Position numbers and translations under genes: made by a program. Shown piece by piece: positions 8,929 to 16,446 of a DNA stretch of 62,621 bases (positions within the stretch are counted from its first letter, which is position 1; each line of letters starts with the position of its first letter). The stretch covers positions 1 through 62,621 of the forward strand of contig CAMJTU010000022.1 of NCBI GenBank assembly GCA_946408825.1, read 5' to 3'. Below the pieces are notes generated by a model, which worked only from the letters and a program-made list of their open reading frames with translations, ran no database searches and had not been told where the DNA came from. Origin of the DNA: an uncultured Planctomycetaceae bacterium. GTDB taxonomy: Bacteria > Planctomycetota > Planctomycetia > Pirellulales > Thermoguttaceae.

Positions 8929-9531
8929 ATGAAAAAAGGTTACACGCACATTGGTTTGGTTCTCGACGCGTCCGGTTCGATGTCTTCCTTGGAAGAAGAC
9001 ATTAAGGGAACGCTCAGGACGTTCGCGAAGGATCAACTCGCGGCAAAGGACCCGGACGAAACGATCGTCCTCGACGTTTGGCAGTTCGACGACGAAGTCA
9101 AACACATTATCGACTCGAAGCCGATCGACGCCTACGACCCGGATCGCTACAGTTGCGGAGGTTGCACCGCGCTTTACGACGCCGTCTGCATCGGAATCGA
9201 TTCACTCGGAAAGAAGTTTGCCAATATGTCGGAAGACGAGCGTCCGGAGGACGTCCTCTTCGTCATCGTGACCGACGGGATGGAGAACGCCAGCAGGGAG
9301 TTTACCCTCGCCGACGTGAAAAAGCGAATTGAAACTCAGACGAACGTCTACAACTGGTCCTTCGACTTCCTCGCGTCGAACATCGACGTCGACGCCGTCG
9401 CCGAAGACATCGGAATCGCCGACGTCGACTCGCGAATGACGCTCCAGGAAGAAAGTTTTGCCGAGGATATACGCGAGAGAATGAACTATCGTCAGCAGAA
9501 AATCCGCGAACGACGCAGGTCGCAAGACTAA
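8929..9531 (+). CDS. Von Willebrand factor A domain protein, first tandem copy
   Basis: A 200-residue cytoplasmic von Willebrand A domain protein. The metal-ion-dependent adhesion site is complete: D13-A-S-G-S17, a threonine in GGCTALYD, and an aspartate in VTDGMEN. The short C-terminal tail is arginine-rich. There is no signal peptide or membrane segment, so it likely mediates magnesium-dependent protein contacts inside the cell. The start has AGAGGAG upstream. The neighbour at 9568 is a close paralogue; residues 1-50 and 105-160 are almost the same, while the tails differ. Confidence 0.85.
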   Translation: MKKGYTHIGLVLDASGSMSSLEEDIKGTLRTFAKDQLAAKDPDETIVLDVWQFDDEVKHIIDSKPIDAYDPDRYSCGGCTALYDAVCIGIDSLGKKFANMSEDERPEDVLFVIVTDGMENASREFTLADVKKRIETQTNVYNWSFDFLASNIDVDAVAEDIGIADVDSRMTLQEESFAEDIRERMNYRQQKIRERRRSQD

Positions 9532-9567
9532 GTCCGCAAGTCGCAGGTTAGAAACGGAGACGCTGTT

Positions 9568-10170
9568 ATGAAAAAAGGCTACACGCACATTGGTTTGGTT
9601 CTCGACGCGTCCGGCTCGATGACGAGTCTGCAGGAAGATATTAAAGGAACGCTCAGGACGTTCGCCGAAGAGCAGCTCAAGGCGAAGGATCCGGACGAAA
9701 CGATCGTCCTCGACGTTTGGCAGTTTTCCAACGAAGTCAAGCACATTATCGACGCGAAGCCGATCGACGCCTACGACCCGAGTCTGTATCGTTGCAGCGG
9801 CGGAACCGCGCTTTACGACGCCGTTTGCATCGGGGTCGACTCGCTTGGGCACAAGTTTGCCGCCATGCGGGAAGACGAACGTCCGGAAGACGTCCTCTTC
9901 GTCATCGTTACCGACGGCTATGAAAACTCGAGCCGAGAATACCGACTCGCCGACGTCAAAAAACGGATCGAGACGCAGACGAACGTCTACAGCTGGAAGT
10001 TCCTCTTCCTCGCCTCGAACATCGACGTCAACGCGGTCGGCGAAGATATCGGAATCAAGGATGCGAAGCGGCGCAAAGGTCTCTCCTCCAAAAACTTCGC
10101 CGCCGGCATGCGCGTAGCGATGAGCGAGGCGAACGCGGAGATTCGCGCGGAACGACAGAAACGAGGATAA
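9568..10170 (+). CDS. Von Willebrand factor A domain protein, second tandem copy
   Basis: The tandem paralogue of the gene at 8929, also 200 residues, with the same adhesion-site residues (D13-A-S-G-S17, threonine in GGTALYD, aspartate in VTDGYEN). It replaces the unusual GGC of copy one with the more usual GGT. The tail from about residue 165 diverges (GIKDAKRRKG onwards). It starts 36 bases after the first copy, behind GGAG, so the two are probably one transcript, closed by a strong terminator at 10239. Partner proteins such as MoxR-type ATPases are not in the window. Confidence 0.85.
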   Translation: MKKGYTHIGLVLDASGSMTSLQEDIKGTLRTFAEEQLKAKDPDETIVLDVWQFSNEVKHIIDAKPIDAYDPSLYRCSGGTALYDAVCIGVDSLGHKFAAMREDERPEDVLFVIVTDGYENSSREYRLADVKKRIETQTNVYSWKFLFLASNIDVNAVGEDIGIKDAKRRKGLSSKNFAAGMRVAMSEANAEIRAERQKRG

Positions 10171-10238
10171 TCTCGGCAAAGGCGTTCAAGCGCCAAGCGC
10201 GCCGTCCTAAAATACGCGGGGTGACGACCGTGTGATCG

Positions 10239-10283
10239 AGAGGGTCTTTCTCTTTTCTCAAAGGGAAAGACCCTCTTTTTTTG
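10239..10283 (+). terminator. Rho-independent terminator after the von Willebrand pair
   Basis: A perfect 12-bp stem (AGAGGGTCTTTC at 10239-10250 pairing with 10265-10276) is followed by seven T residues. It ends the transcript of 8929-10170. Confidence 0.9.
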
Positions 10284-10321
10284 CGACGTCGATTTCACGT
10301 CGAAATCACGGCGCGTTTTCG

Positions 10322-10350
10322 TTGACCTTGGCGCCCTTTATCCATACAAT
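10322..10350 (+). promoter_or_regulatory. Sigma70-type promoter for the rubrerythrin fusion
   Basis: TTGACC at 10322-10327, a 17-base spacer, and TACAAT at 10345-10350. It lies 81 bases before the ATG at 10432. Confidence 0.7.
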
Positions 10351-10431
10351 AGTGAAAACGGCGTCGAGCGCCCCAGAGAAACGTGTCGTCGCCGATCTGA
10401 AAAACAATCAGCCATTCTGGAGACGTTGAAA

Positions 10432-11631
10432 ATGAACGACCCCGTCGCAATGTACAAAATTTCTTACGGGCTTTACGTCGTCACGACGAAAGTCGGCGAA
10501 AAGGATAACGGCTGTATTTCCAACACGGCGATTCAAGCGGCGTCGGAGCCGAATCAGCTGAGCGTCGCCATTAACAAGGCGAATCTGACCTGTGAGATGA
10601 TTCGCGAATCGGGCGTCTTCAACGTCTCGACAATCGCGCAAAACGCGAGTTTCGACCTCTTCAAACGCTTCGGGTTTCAATCGGGCCGCGACGTCGATAA
10701 ATTCGCAGACTTCGACGCCGTCGCAAGGTCGGAAAACGGGGTTCTTTACGTAACGGAAGGAACGAACTCGTATTTCAGCGTCCGCGTGACGAAAACGGTC
10801 GATCTCGGGTCGCATATCATGTTCGTCGGCGAGATCACGGAAATGAAGACGCTTTCCGAGATCGAATCGGCGACCTACGCGTATTATCAGAAGCATATCA
10901 AACCGAAGCCGCAGCCGGTCGGCAAAACGTCCGACGGTAAGACGATATGGCGTTGTCGAATTTGCGGTTACGAGTACGTCGGCGAAGAAATGCCCGACGA
11001 TTTTATCTGCCCGATTTGCAAGCATCCGAAGGCGGACTTTGAAAAGATCGTCGTCCCCTCGGGCGACGCGACCGGCGATTCCGCCGCGTCCGGCGTGAAT
11101 AAGTACGCGGGCACGAAGACGGAGAAGAATCTTCAGGAAGCGTTCGCGGGCGAATCGCAGGCTCGGAACAAGTATACGTATTACGCGGAAGTCGCGCAGA
11201 AAGCGGGCTACGAGCAGATCGCCGCGATTCTGTTGCAGACGGCGGCCAACGAGAGAGAGCATGCGAAGCTCTGGTTCCGGGCGCTCGGCGGGATCGGCGA
11301 CGTCGGGGAAAACCTCGCCCATGCCGCGGGCGGCGAGAACGCCGAATGGACCGACATGTACCCCAGAATGGCGCGCGAGGCCGACGAAGAAGGATTCCAT
11401 GAACTCGCGGAGCAGTTCCGCGCCGTCGGCGAGATCGAGAAACGGCATGAAGAACGTTATCGCGCGCTCCTGCGCAACGTGGAGACGCGACAGGTCTTCG
11501 AAAAGAGCGGCGTGAGAATCTGGGAATGCCGCAACTGCGGACATATCGTCGTCGGGACCGCCGCGCCGGACGTCTGCCCCGTCTGCTACTATCCCCAGGC
11601 GTATTTTGAAATTACGGCGGAAAACTTCTGA
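10432..11631 (+). CDS. Flavin reductase-rubredoxin-rubrerythrin fusion protein
   Basis: A 399-residue multidomain redox protein. Residues 1-150 resemble the FMN-binding flavin reductase domain of high-molecular-weight rubredoxins. A rubredoxin follows at about 172-208 (CRICGY and CPICKHP). A rubrerythrin four-helix domain spans 225-350, with diiron ligands in the [12 protein letters not shown] and EREHAKLW segments. A second rubredoxin-like knuckle closes the protein (CRNCGH and CPVCYYP). Electrons could pass from NAD(P)H through FMN and rubredoxin to the diiron site, reducing peroxide within one chain. I prefer the ATG at 10432, which sits 8 bases after CTGGAG, over the TTG at 10426, which is too close to that site. 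Superoxide reductase follows 58 bases later. Confidence 0.9.
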   Translation: MNDPVAMYKISYGLYVVTTKVGEKDNGCISNTAIQAASEPNQLSVAINKANLTCEMIRESGVFNVSTIAQNASFDLFKRFGFQSGRDVDKFADFDAVARSENGVLYVTEGTNSYFSVRVTKTVDLGSHIMFVGEITEMKTLSEIESATYAYYQKHIKPKPQPVGKTSDGKTIWRCRICGYEYVGEEMPDDFICPICKHPKADFEKIVVPSGDATGDSAASGVNKYAGTKTEKNLQEAFAGESQARNKYTYYAEVAQKAGYEQIAAILLQTAANEREHAKLWFRALGGIGDVGENLAHAAGGENAEWTDMYPRMAREADEEGFHELAEQFRAVGEIEKRHEERYRALLRNVETRQVFEKSGVRIWECRNCGHIVVGTAAPDVCPVCYYPQAYFEITAENF

Positions 11632-11689
11632 TTCCGTCGTCTCGGGGCTGACATGAGTTTAACTTCTGTGAAAAAAGGAGACGCAACCA

Positions 11690-12064
11690 ATGAAATTCTA
11701 TAGATGCGACGTTTGCGGACGAATTGTCGAAGAAACAAAGACCGGCGCCGGAACGCTCGAATGCTGCGGTCAGCCAATGCGTGAGCTTGACCCCGGCGTG
11801 ACCGACGGCGCGCACGAGAAGCACGTGCCCGTCGTCTCGATCGACGGCGCCAACGTCGTCGTTCGCGTCGGCGCCGTCGAGCATCCGTCGACGCCCGCGC
11901 ACTACATCGAATGGATCGCGATTCAAACGACGTCGGGAACCCAGCGCAAAAAACTCGACCCGGGCGATCTGCCCAAAGCCGAGTTCTCGCTCGCGCAAGG
12001 CGAAAAACTCGTCGCCGCCTACGAATACTGCAATCTCCACGGTCTCTGGAAATCCCAACGCTAG
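11690..12064 (+). CDS. dfx: Desulfoferrodoxin-type superoxide reductase
   Basis: A 124-residue class I superoxide reductase. The N-terminal desulforedoxin part has C6, C9, C25 and C26 for an Fe(Cys)4 centre. The catalytic domain holds the expected iron ligands H45, H65, H71, C114 and H117 (EKHVPV, HPSTPAHYIEW, YCNLHGLW). It reduces superoxide to peroxide, which the upstream rubrerythrin fusion can then remove, making a complete two-gene oxygen defence for an anaerobe. AAAGGAG precedes the ATG. The last codons and the stop lie within the left arm of a palindromic repeat (CCAACG at 12055), so the repeat touches the gene end. Confidence 0.95.
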   Translation: MKFYRCDVCGRIVEETKTGAGTLECCGQPMRELDPGVTDGAHEKHVPVVSIDGANVVVRVGAVEHPSTPAHYIEWIAIQTTSGTQRKKLDPGDLPKAEFSLAQGEKLVAAYEYCNLHGLWKSQR

Positions 12065-12320
12065 GACGTTGGATCCCAATATCGCGGCGGCGACCTCGCC
12101 GCCGAGGGTAACGCGCTTTAACTCGCGTACTTAATCTGACGGGCGTGCCGCGCGTGACTCCAGCCTTCCCGTTGGCCAGGCGTCTATTTCTGAATTATCT
12201 CGCCCCGGACGTCCGCGCCAACGAGCGCGGACCTAGAATCCCGCGCCCCGACTCGCAGTGAAAAAGTCAACGCGTTTCGGCGCGTTATCGGGAGCCAACG
12301 CCCTTGCGTTGGCTCCATTG
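12053..12320. repeat. Palindromic repeat mosaic R2
   Basis: This block contains the hairpin CCAACG-CTAGGA-CGTTGG (12055-12072), a GCGGCG/CGCCGC hairpin (12083-12100), the CCGTTGGCCAGGCG module, the stem-loop GTCCGCG-CCAACGAG-CGCGGAC (12211-12232), and CCAACG-CCCTTG-CGTTGG (12295-12312). It fills the gap between superoxide reductase and the toxin-antitoxin promoter. Confidence 0.85.
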
Positions 12321-12330
12321 ACGGGTGAAA

Positions 12331-12381
12331 AACACAAACGCTGTCATTTGTGTTGACAATCTCGAGGATCCGGGCTACAAT
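12331..12381 (+). promoter_or_regulatory. Promoter with overlapping palindromic operator for the RelB-like/zeta pair
   Basis: TTGACA at 12353-12358, 17 bases, then TACAAT at 12376-12381 form a near-ideal promoter. AACACAAA (12331-12338) and TTTGTGTT (12347-12354) are a perfect 8-bp inverted repeat whose right arm touches the -35 hexamer. This is the usual arrangement for repression by the antitoxin. Confidence 0.75.
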
Positions 12382-12404
12382 CTCGTGGAAAGGAGTAGAT
12401 CGAG

Positions 12405-12734
12405 ATGGCTACAAGTACAATTCGACTAGACGACGGGGTCCGCGAGGAGACTACGCGTATCGCCTCTGAGATGGGGCTTACGTTCAACGCCGTGATAAAT
12501 ATTCTGGCTCGAAAATTCAACGCGGAAAAGGGCTTTCCTTTCCCCGTTAGGCTGGAGACTGCGCAAAAGACCGTGTTTGACATGTCCTCTGACGAGTTTG
12601 AGACTGCATGTAAAGACGCCGTGGCCAAAAGGGGCGAACCTATTGCAACGGATTACGTCGCTCGTTTTGATAAAGAAAGCGGGATGATTACGAAGGTTTA
12701 TGCAGACGGTCGGGTGGAATATGTCCTTAACTAA
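12405..12734 (+). CDS. RelB/DinJ-like antitoxin
   Basis: A 109-residue protein with an N-terminal ribbon-helix-helix of the RelB/DinJ type: ATSTIRLDD, then REETTRIASEMGLTFNAVINILARKF. It should bind DNA as a dimer and repress its own promoter, while the C-terminal half neutralises a toxin. GGAAAGGAG lies about 10 bases before the ATG. Its stop codon overlaps the next reading frame by 14 bases. The partner here is a zeta-type kinase rather than the RelE or YafQ RNase usual for this antitoxin family. Confidence 0.82.
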   Translation: MATSTIRLDDGVREETTRIASEMGLTFNAVINILARKFNAEKGFPFPVRLETAQKTVFDMSSDEFETACKDAVAKRGEPIATDYVARFDKESGMITKVYADGRVEYVLN

Positions 12735-13299
12735 TTCTTCTCGTCCGCGGATTCTGGTTTTTGCGGGACCTAACGGATCGGGCAAAAGTACGATTGCCCG
12801 AGGAATGCCAATCTGCGGCGTCTATGTGAACGCGGACGATATCAAACGGGCTTCTCAACGTACAGATCTGGAAGCGGCGCAGGAAGCGGAACAGATCAGG
12901 CAAACGCTTTTAAAATCTCATAAGGATTTCACGTTTGAGACCGTGTTGTCTACAGATCGCAATCTTGAACTGCTACGTCAGGCAAAAACTCAGGGGTATG
13001 AAATCCATGCCGTGTTTGTGTTGACCAACGATCCGTGCGTCAATGTGGAGCGTGTCAAATCTCGCGTCAAAACCGGCGGTCACGACGTGCCTGAAGAAAA
13101 AATTATCAGCCGCTATGGAAAATCTCTTCGGAATCTATCCAAGCTCGTCCGCGTCGCAGATCATACCAGGGTCGTCGACAACTCGGGCGACGAACCGCGT
13201 CTGATATGCGAAGTTTTGGATCGACGTCTCACAATCTGGGAGACGCCATTGTGGAGCAAGAAGGCGATATTGAGATTGTTTTCTGACGATAGTAGATGA
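12721..13299 (+). CDS. Zeta toxin family kinase
   Basis: A 192-residue P-loop kinase with Walker A GPNGSGKST (residues 16-24), a VNADDIKR segment, and FTFETVLS, as in zeta/PezT toxins that phosphorylate UDP-N-acetylglucosamine and block wall synthesis. Later parts (VFVLTNDPCVNVERVKSRVKTGGHDVP) match the arginine-bearing lid region of the family. I chose the ATG at 12721, which overlaps the antitoxin by 14 bases, over the in-frame ATG at 12700. Related small zeta-like kinases can have other nucleotide-sugar or unknown targets, so toxicity is inferred from the family and the operon layout. Confidence 0.85.
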   Translation: MSLTNSSRPRILVFAGPNGSGKSTIARGMPICGVYVNADDIKRASQRTDLEAAQEAEQIRQTLLKSHKDFTFETVLSTDRNLELLRQAKTQGYEIHAVFVLTNDPCVNVERVKSRVKTGGHDVPEEKIISRYGKSLRNLSKLVRVADHTRVVDNSGDEPRLICEVLDRRLTIWETPLWSKKAILRLFSDDSR

Positions 13300-13324
13300 A
13301 TACTGCTTAAAAGAGATATTAGAA

Positions 13325-13456
13325 TTGATTTCTCCCATCTTTTGTACGACTATGTAGTATCAACAAGAAGGGAGTTTTCATTATGAACATTGATACCAAC
13401 ACTGTCGTTTCGACGACAGAAGCATATTAAAACTTCTCGAAAGTAACCCGCATTCT
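13325..13456 (+). pseudogene. Dead phd-type antitoxin gene cut by a repeat
   Basis: This stretch matches the promoter and first 24 or so codons of the intact phd gene at 24481. The leader keeps TTGATT (13325-13330) but has lost the TATAAT. The ribosome-binding site is kept as AAGGGAG. The first ten codons are identical, then a TAA stops the frame at codon 16. Homology ends at about 13454, exactly where a repeat module (ACTGACGCC...GGTCAGGCG type) begins. No doc partner follows. It is a relic of a duplicated phd/doc locus. Confidence 0.85.
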
Positions 13457-13600
13457 TACTGACGCCACGCCCAGCGCGTAACTCCAGTCTTCCCGTTGGT
13501 CAGGCGTCCATTTCTAAATTATCTCGCCCCAGACGTCCGCGCCACGAGCGCGGACCTAGAATCACGCGCCCGAGAAGCTATGAATAAGTCGGCGCGTTAC
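13455..13600. repeat. Palindromic repeat mosaic R3
   Basis: This short block holds the ACTGACGCC and CCGTTGGTCAGGCG modules, the stem-loop GTCCGCG-CCACGAG-CGCGGAC at 13535-13555 (loop one base shorter than elsewhere), and the CTAGAATCACGCGCCCGAG tail. Its left edge is the break in the phd relic. Confidence 0.8.
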
Positions 13601-14310
13601 GGCGCGATATTTTCCGCGGCGGGTTGCCGCATTTGGATTCATTATCAAAAACTTTGGATTGAAAGCAATGTTCTTTGGTTTCGGAGAGGTGATATGGACT
13701 ACAGGCAAATCAAAAGACATGCCGACGGGATTCTGAGAACAAGACTAATTAGAATTCGTAGGCTGTAAACATTAATCCTCGGATTAGTAATTTAAAAAGG
13801 ATATTAAACGATCTGCGTCTACGGGAATATTAAATATAATAATGACGTTCGGCAATCCTTCCAATCCCATTTGGCGATAAGGGGCAAAATAAGACGCTAG
13901 GTCTTCAATGCTTTTTATGAGAAAAATGAATTGTCTTAATTGATAGAAATTTCAATTGAAAATTAAGAAATAAATACTCATTATGGATCTTGAATTAATA
14001 CGGAAAAGACAGATCATTTTTATATCTTTATTTATATCTTTCAATCGTCAATTCCTTTTTAAGGAACAGTATAAAATCATTTCGGATATGGTACAAGAAA
14101 AGTTATTTACAAGAAAATGCGAATATTGTCGTCACTTCTTTATCTAAATTAAACGGCGTATAGATTCTATAATTCTTTTTCCATTATTGCGTCTCGTCAT
14201 TTTAAAGCACGTTCCGTCAGCATCTAAGAAATCCCAAAAAATATACAGAATTTTACTGCAGAGACGACGCGCTTAACACAAATCTCCGTCCGTGCTTCTG
14301 GGGCAAAATA
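13601..14310. other. AT-rich stretch without a gene, with a 50-bp relic shared with 26215-26264
   Basis: No full gene is supported. Positions 13633-13682 match 26215-26264 with five mismatches in 50, and both sit just beyond a repeat block. They look like the same decayed sequence or an outer part of the repeat unit. A 90-codon frame through 13496-13768 mostly translates repeat DNA. From 13780 to 14300 the sequence is AT-rich and shows nothing I can name. Confidence 0.5.
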
Positions 14311-14348
14311 AAAACGCCGCGACGCTGTAGCAACGTCGCGGCGTTTTT
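14311..14348 (-). terminator. Terminator after the DUF5009-like gene
   Basis: A perfect 10-bp stem (CGCCGCGACG at 14315-14324 with 14334-14343) is flanked by AAAA and TTTTT, so it can act in both directions. It lies 25 bases past the stop of the minus-strand gene at 14373. Confidence 0.88.
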
Positions 14349-14372
14349 GCTGTTTGGATTCGAGAGAGCGCG

Positions 14373-16181
14373 TCAGACTCTAAGGAAGATACGACGACGA
14401 TAGAGCCAGAAGACGAAGCACCACGAGACGATCAATCCGGCGATCACGGTCGCGATCTCTTGGAACGCGCCCGTTTCTAAGAGAACTTCGGCGCCGCTTT
14501 CGTCGATAATCGTCCTCGACGTCGGCACGAAGCGTTCGATCGCGTCCGCAAAGAAGAAGTCGCGCATGCTGTTGAAGACGATAATGCGCTTCGCAAGGAA
14601 GATCGTAATCGAGTTCATACCGACGACGGCGAACGGGAACGCCAGCCATCGGAGCGGGAAGACGTCGATTACCAGATAGAACAGAGCGAGCGCAAGCGCG
14701 GAATAGCCCCCGACAAAGCAGACGAAGGAACTGTTCCAAAGATTCTTGTTGATCGGGAATACGAGATGCCACGCGAATCCGACGGCGACGAGAACGGCGC
14801 CGCCTACGACGAGAATCATGAACTTTCGCCATTTTGAACATACGTTGTTTTCACGGCAGAGAACGCCGCCGAAAATCATCCCGAGAAGAGCCGTTACGAT
14901 TGCGGGCCAGGTCGACGCCAGTCCTTCAGGATCGCGCAGCTGGCGATAAAGCGCCGGATCGTATTCCGTAATTTCCGTTCTTTCAATCTCGTCGCCGTCC
15001 TTTTTGACGGAATAGAGCTTGCCCGTCGCAAGGTCTCGTTCAACGCTTCGAGGCTGATGATAGAGCTTGCCCGGCACTAGCTTACGGTCAATGTAGTTGA
15101 CGACGCACCCTTCGGGCAAAAGGTTATGCGCGACGGTCCCGATCTCAGGATAGTCCGGGTCGTCGAATTCGGGGAGCGTATTGTCTTCAAAGAGAGGAAC
15201 AAATTGAAGCGGACTCTTCTTTTCCGCTGTCGCCGTTTTAGTTTCGGCGCCGGCGTCTTCGCCCTCGGCGGCGCTTCCTTCAGCCTCAGATTCGGCGGGC
15301 GTTTCGTTTTCGACGACCGCCTCTTCTTCCGTTAGACCGTAAGGCTTCTGCACCTTGAAAAGTTCTTTGGCGCGCTGGGTAAACGCCTCTCTGGTAAAGG
15401 CTTCTTTCGGCGCGACGTCTGGCGCGGGCACGAGCGCGACGACGAGCCAGTAGGAAACGAGTATAAAGGCGCAGAACGTCAGAAGCGTTTTCGTGTGCTT
15501 CGAAAGAGCCATATAAACGAACGCGGCAAACATCCACGCCAGCCCGATGTGTTGCAACACCCCCATAAAACGCAAGTGAGCGAAGTCGAAAGTCACCTTA
15601 TTCGAATAAATGATTCCAAGCGCGACGAGCGCAATTCCACGCCACAACGCCTTGAGAATGACGCGCCACATCGGACGACCGTTGGCGCGTTGCTTGCGGA
15701 AAGAGAAGGGGAACGAGACTCCCGCGAGGAAAAGGAAGAGCGGGAAGATCGTGTCGTGATGCAGAACTCCATTCCATCGAACGTGATTCATGTGCTTAGC
15801 GATCGTTTCAGGACTTGGACCGGGCCAATTCGTCCTGAAGGACTTCGCCGCTTCGTAGGCGCCGTCGCCGAGAACGCGGAAATCCTCAAGGGTAAGGTTG
15901 CAAACGCAGGTTATGAGCGTCGCCAGCCCGATAATGCAGAGCATATTGATTCCGCGAAGCGCGTCGAGAGACGCGAGGCGTTTGGAGGCGCGTCGGCGTA
16001 TCTCCTCCTGAATTTCCGAGAAATCTTCGTCGCCATACGATTCGTCTTCCTGTGGACGAATCCGTCCGGCAGGTTCCCTAGGAATCGGCGTTGGACGTTG
16101 AAGATCCCGCTGGGAATCCTCGACGTATTCGTCATAACGTGGATCATAGACCGTCTGTCTATTGCGCTTCTTTTTACTCAT
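14373..16181 (-). CDS. DUF5009 / heparan-glucosaminide acetyltransferase-like membrane protein
   Basis: A 602-residue membrane protein. A charged N-terminal 90 residues precede LDALRGINM, the typical start of the acyltransferase-3-like fold. The HVRWNGVLHHDTIFPLFLFLAG segment resembles the active-site region of HGSNAT and bacterial NagX/DUF5009 proteins, which use acetyl-CoA from the cytoplasm to acetylate sugars across the membrane. About ten membrane spans are visible. An acidic, glutamate-rich insert near residues 300-330 and a periplasmic loop after it are unusual in length. I set the start at the ATG at 16181, with AGAGGA 7 bases upstream; the longer frame has no such signal. It is divergent from the GH106 gene. 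Confidence 0.78.
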   Translation of the reverse strand: MSKKKRNRQTVYDPRYDEYVEDSQRDLQRPTPIPREPAGRIRPQEDESYGDEDFSEIQEEIRRRASKRLASLDALRGINMLCIIGLATLITCVCNLTLEDFRVLGDGAYEAAKSFRTNWPGPSPETIAKHMNHVRWNGVLHHDTIFPLFLFLAGVSFPFSFRKQRANGRPMWRVILKALWRGIALVALGIIYSNKVTFDFAHLRFMGVLQHIGLAWMFAAFVYMALSKHTKTLLTFCAFILVSYWLVVALVPAPDVAPKEAFTREAFTQRAKELFKVQKPYGLTEEEAVVENETPAESEAEGSAAEGEDAGAETKTATAEKKSPLQFVPLFEDNTLPEFDDPDYPEIGTVAHNLLPEGCVVNYIDRKLVPGKLYHQPRSVERDLATGKLYSVKKDGDEIERTEITEYDPALYRQLRDPEGLASTWPAIVTALLGMIFGGVLCRENNVCSKWRKFMILVVGGAVLVAVGFAWHLVFPINKNLWNSSFVCFVGGYSALALALFYLVIDVFPLRWLAFPFAVVGMNSITIFLAKRIIVFNSMRDFFFADAIERFVPTSRTIIDESGAEVLLETGAFQEIATVIAGLIVSWCFVFWLYRRRIFLRV

Positions 16182-16253
16182 AGCGTCCTCTGGCGTCGAA
16201 ATAGAGAAGGCTTGTCGATTTATAGACGACGTATCGCCGCCTATTCCAATATG

Positions 16254-16283
16254 ATTATAGATTCTAAACGCCCTTGACGTCAA
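16254..16283 (-). promoter_or_regulatory. Minus-strand promoter for the DUF5009-like gene
   Basis: On the minus strand, TTGACG (16283-16278), an 18-base spacer, and TATAAT (16259-16254) lie 73 bases before the ATG at 16181. Confidence 0.65.
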
Positions 16284-16342
16284 GAAAACGTCGTCGCATG
16301 AAAAAAACTCTTTGAAAAGATGTGGCAAATGCAAATTACGCC

Positions 16343-16351
16343 TGTTATAAT
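16343..16351 (+). promoter_or_regulatory. Extended -10 promoter for the GH106 gene
   Basis: TGTTATAAT is a perfect extended -10 (TGN-TATAAT). TGGCAA at 16323-16328 is a weak -35 at 17 bases. It sits 96 bases before the ATG at 16447. Confidence 0.6.
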
Positions 16352-16446
16352 GCTTGCGATTGTCACGTCGTAGGAATTTTTGACGCGTCGAATTTGTCAG
16401 AACTTCCTTAAAAACAACAACCTTTGAATATAGAAAGAGGCAACTT

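Noticed and set aside
10408..11544. Long minus-strand frame opposite the rubrerythrin fusion
   Set aside because: Antisense shadow; the plus strand holds all metal-binding motifs and a promoter.
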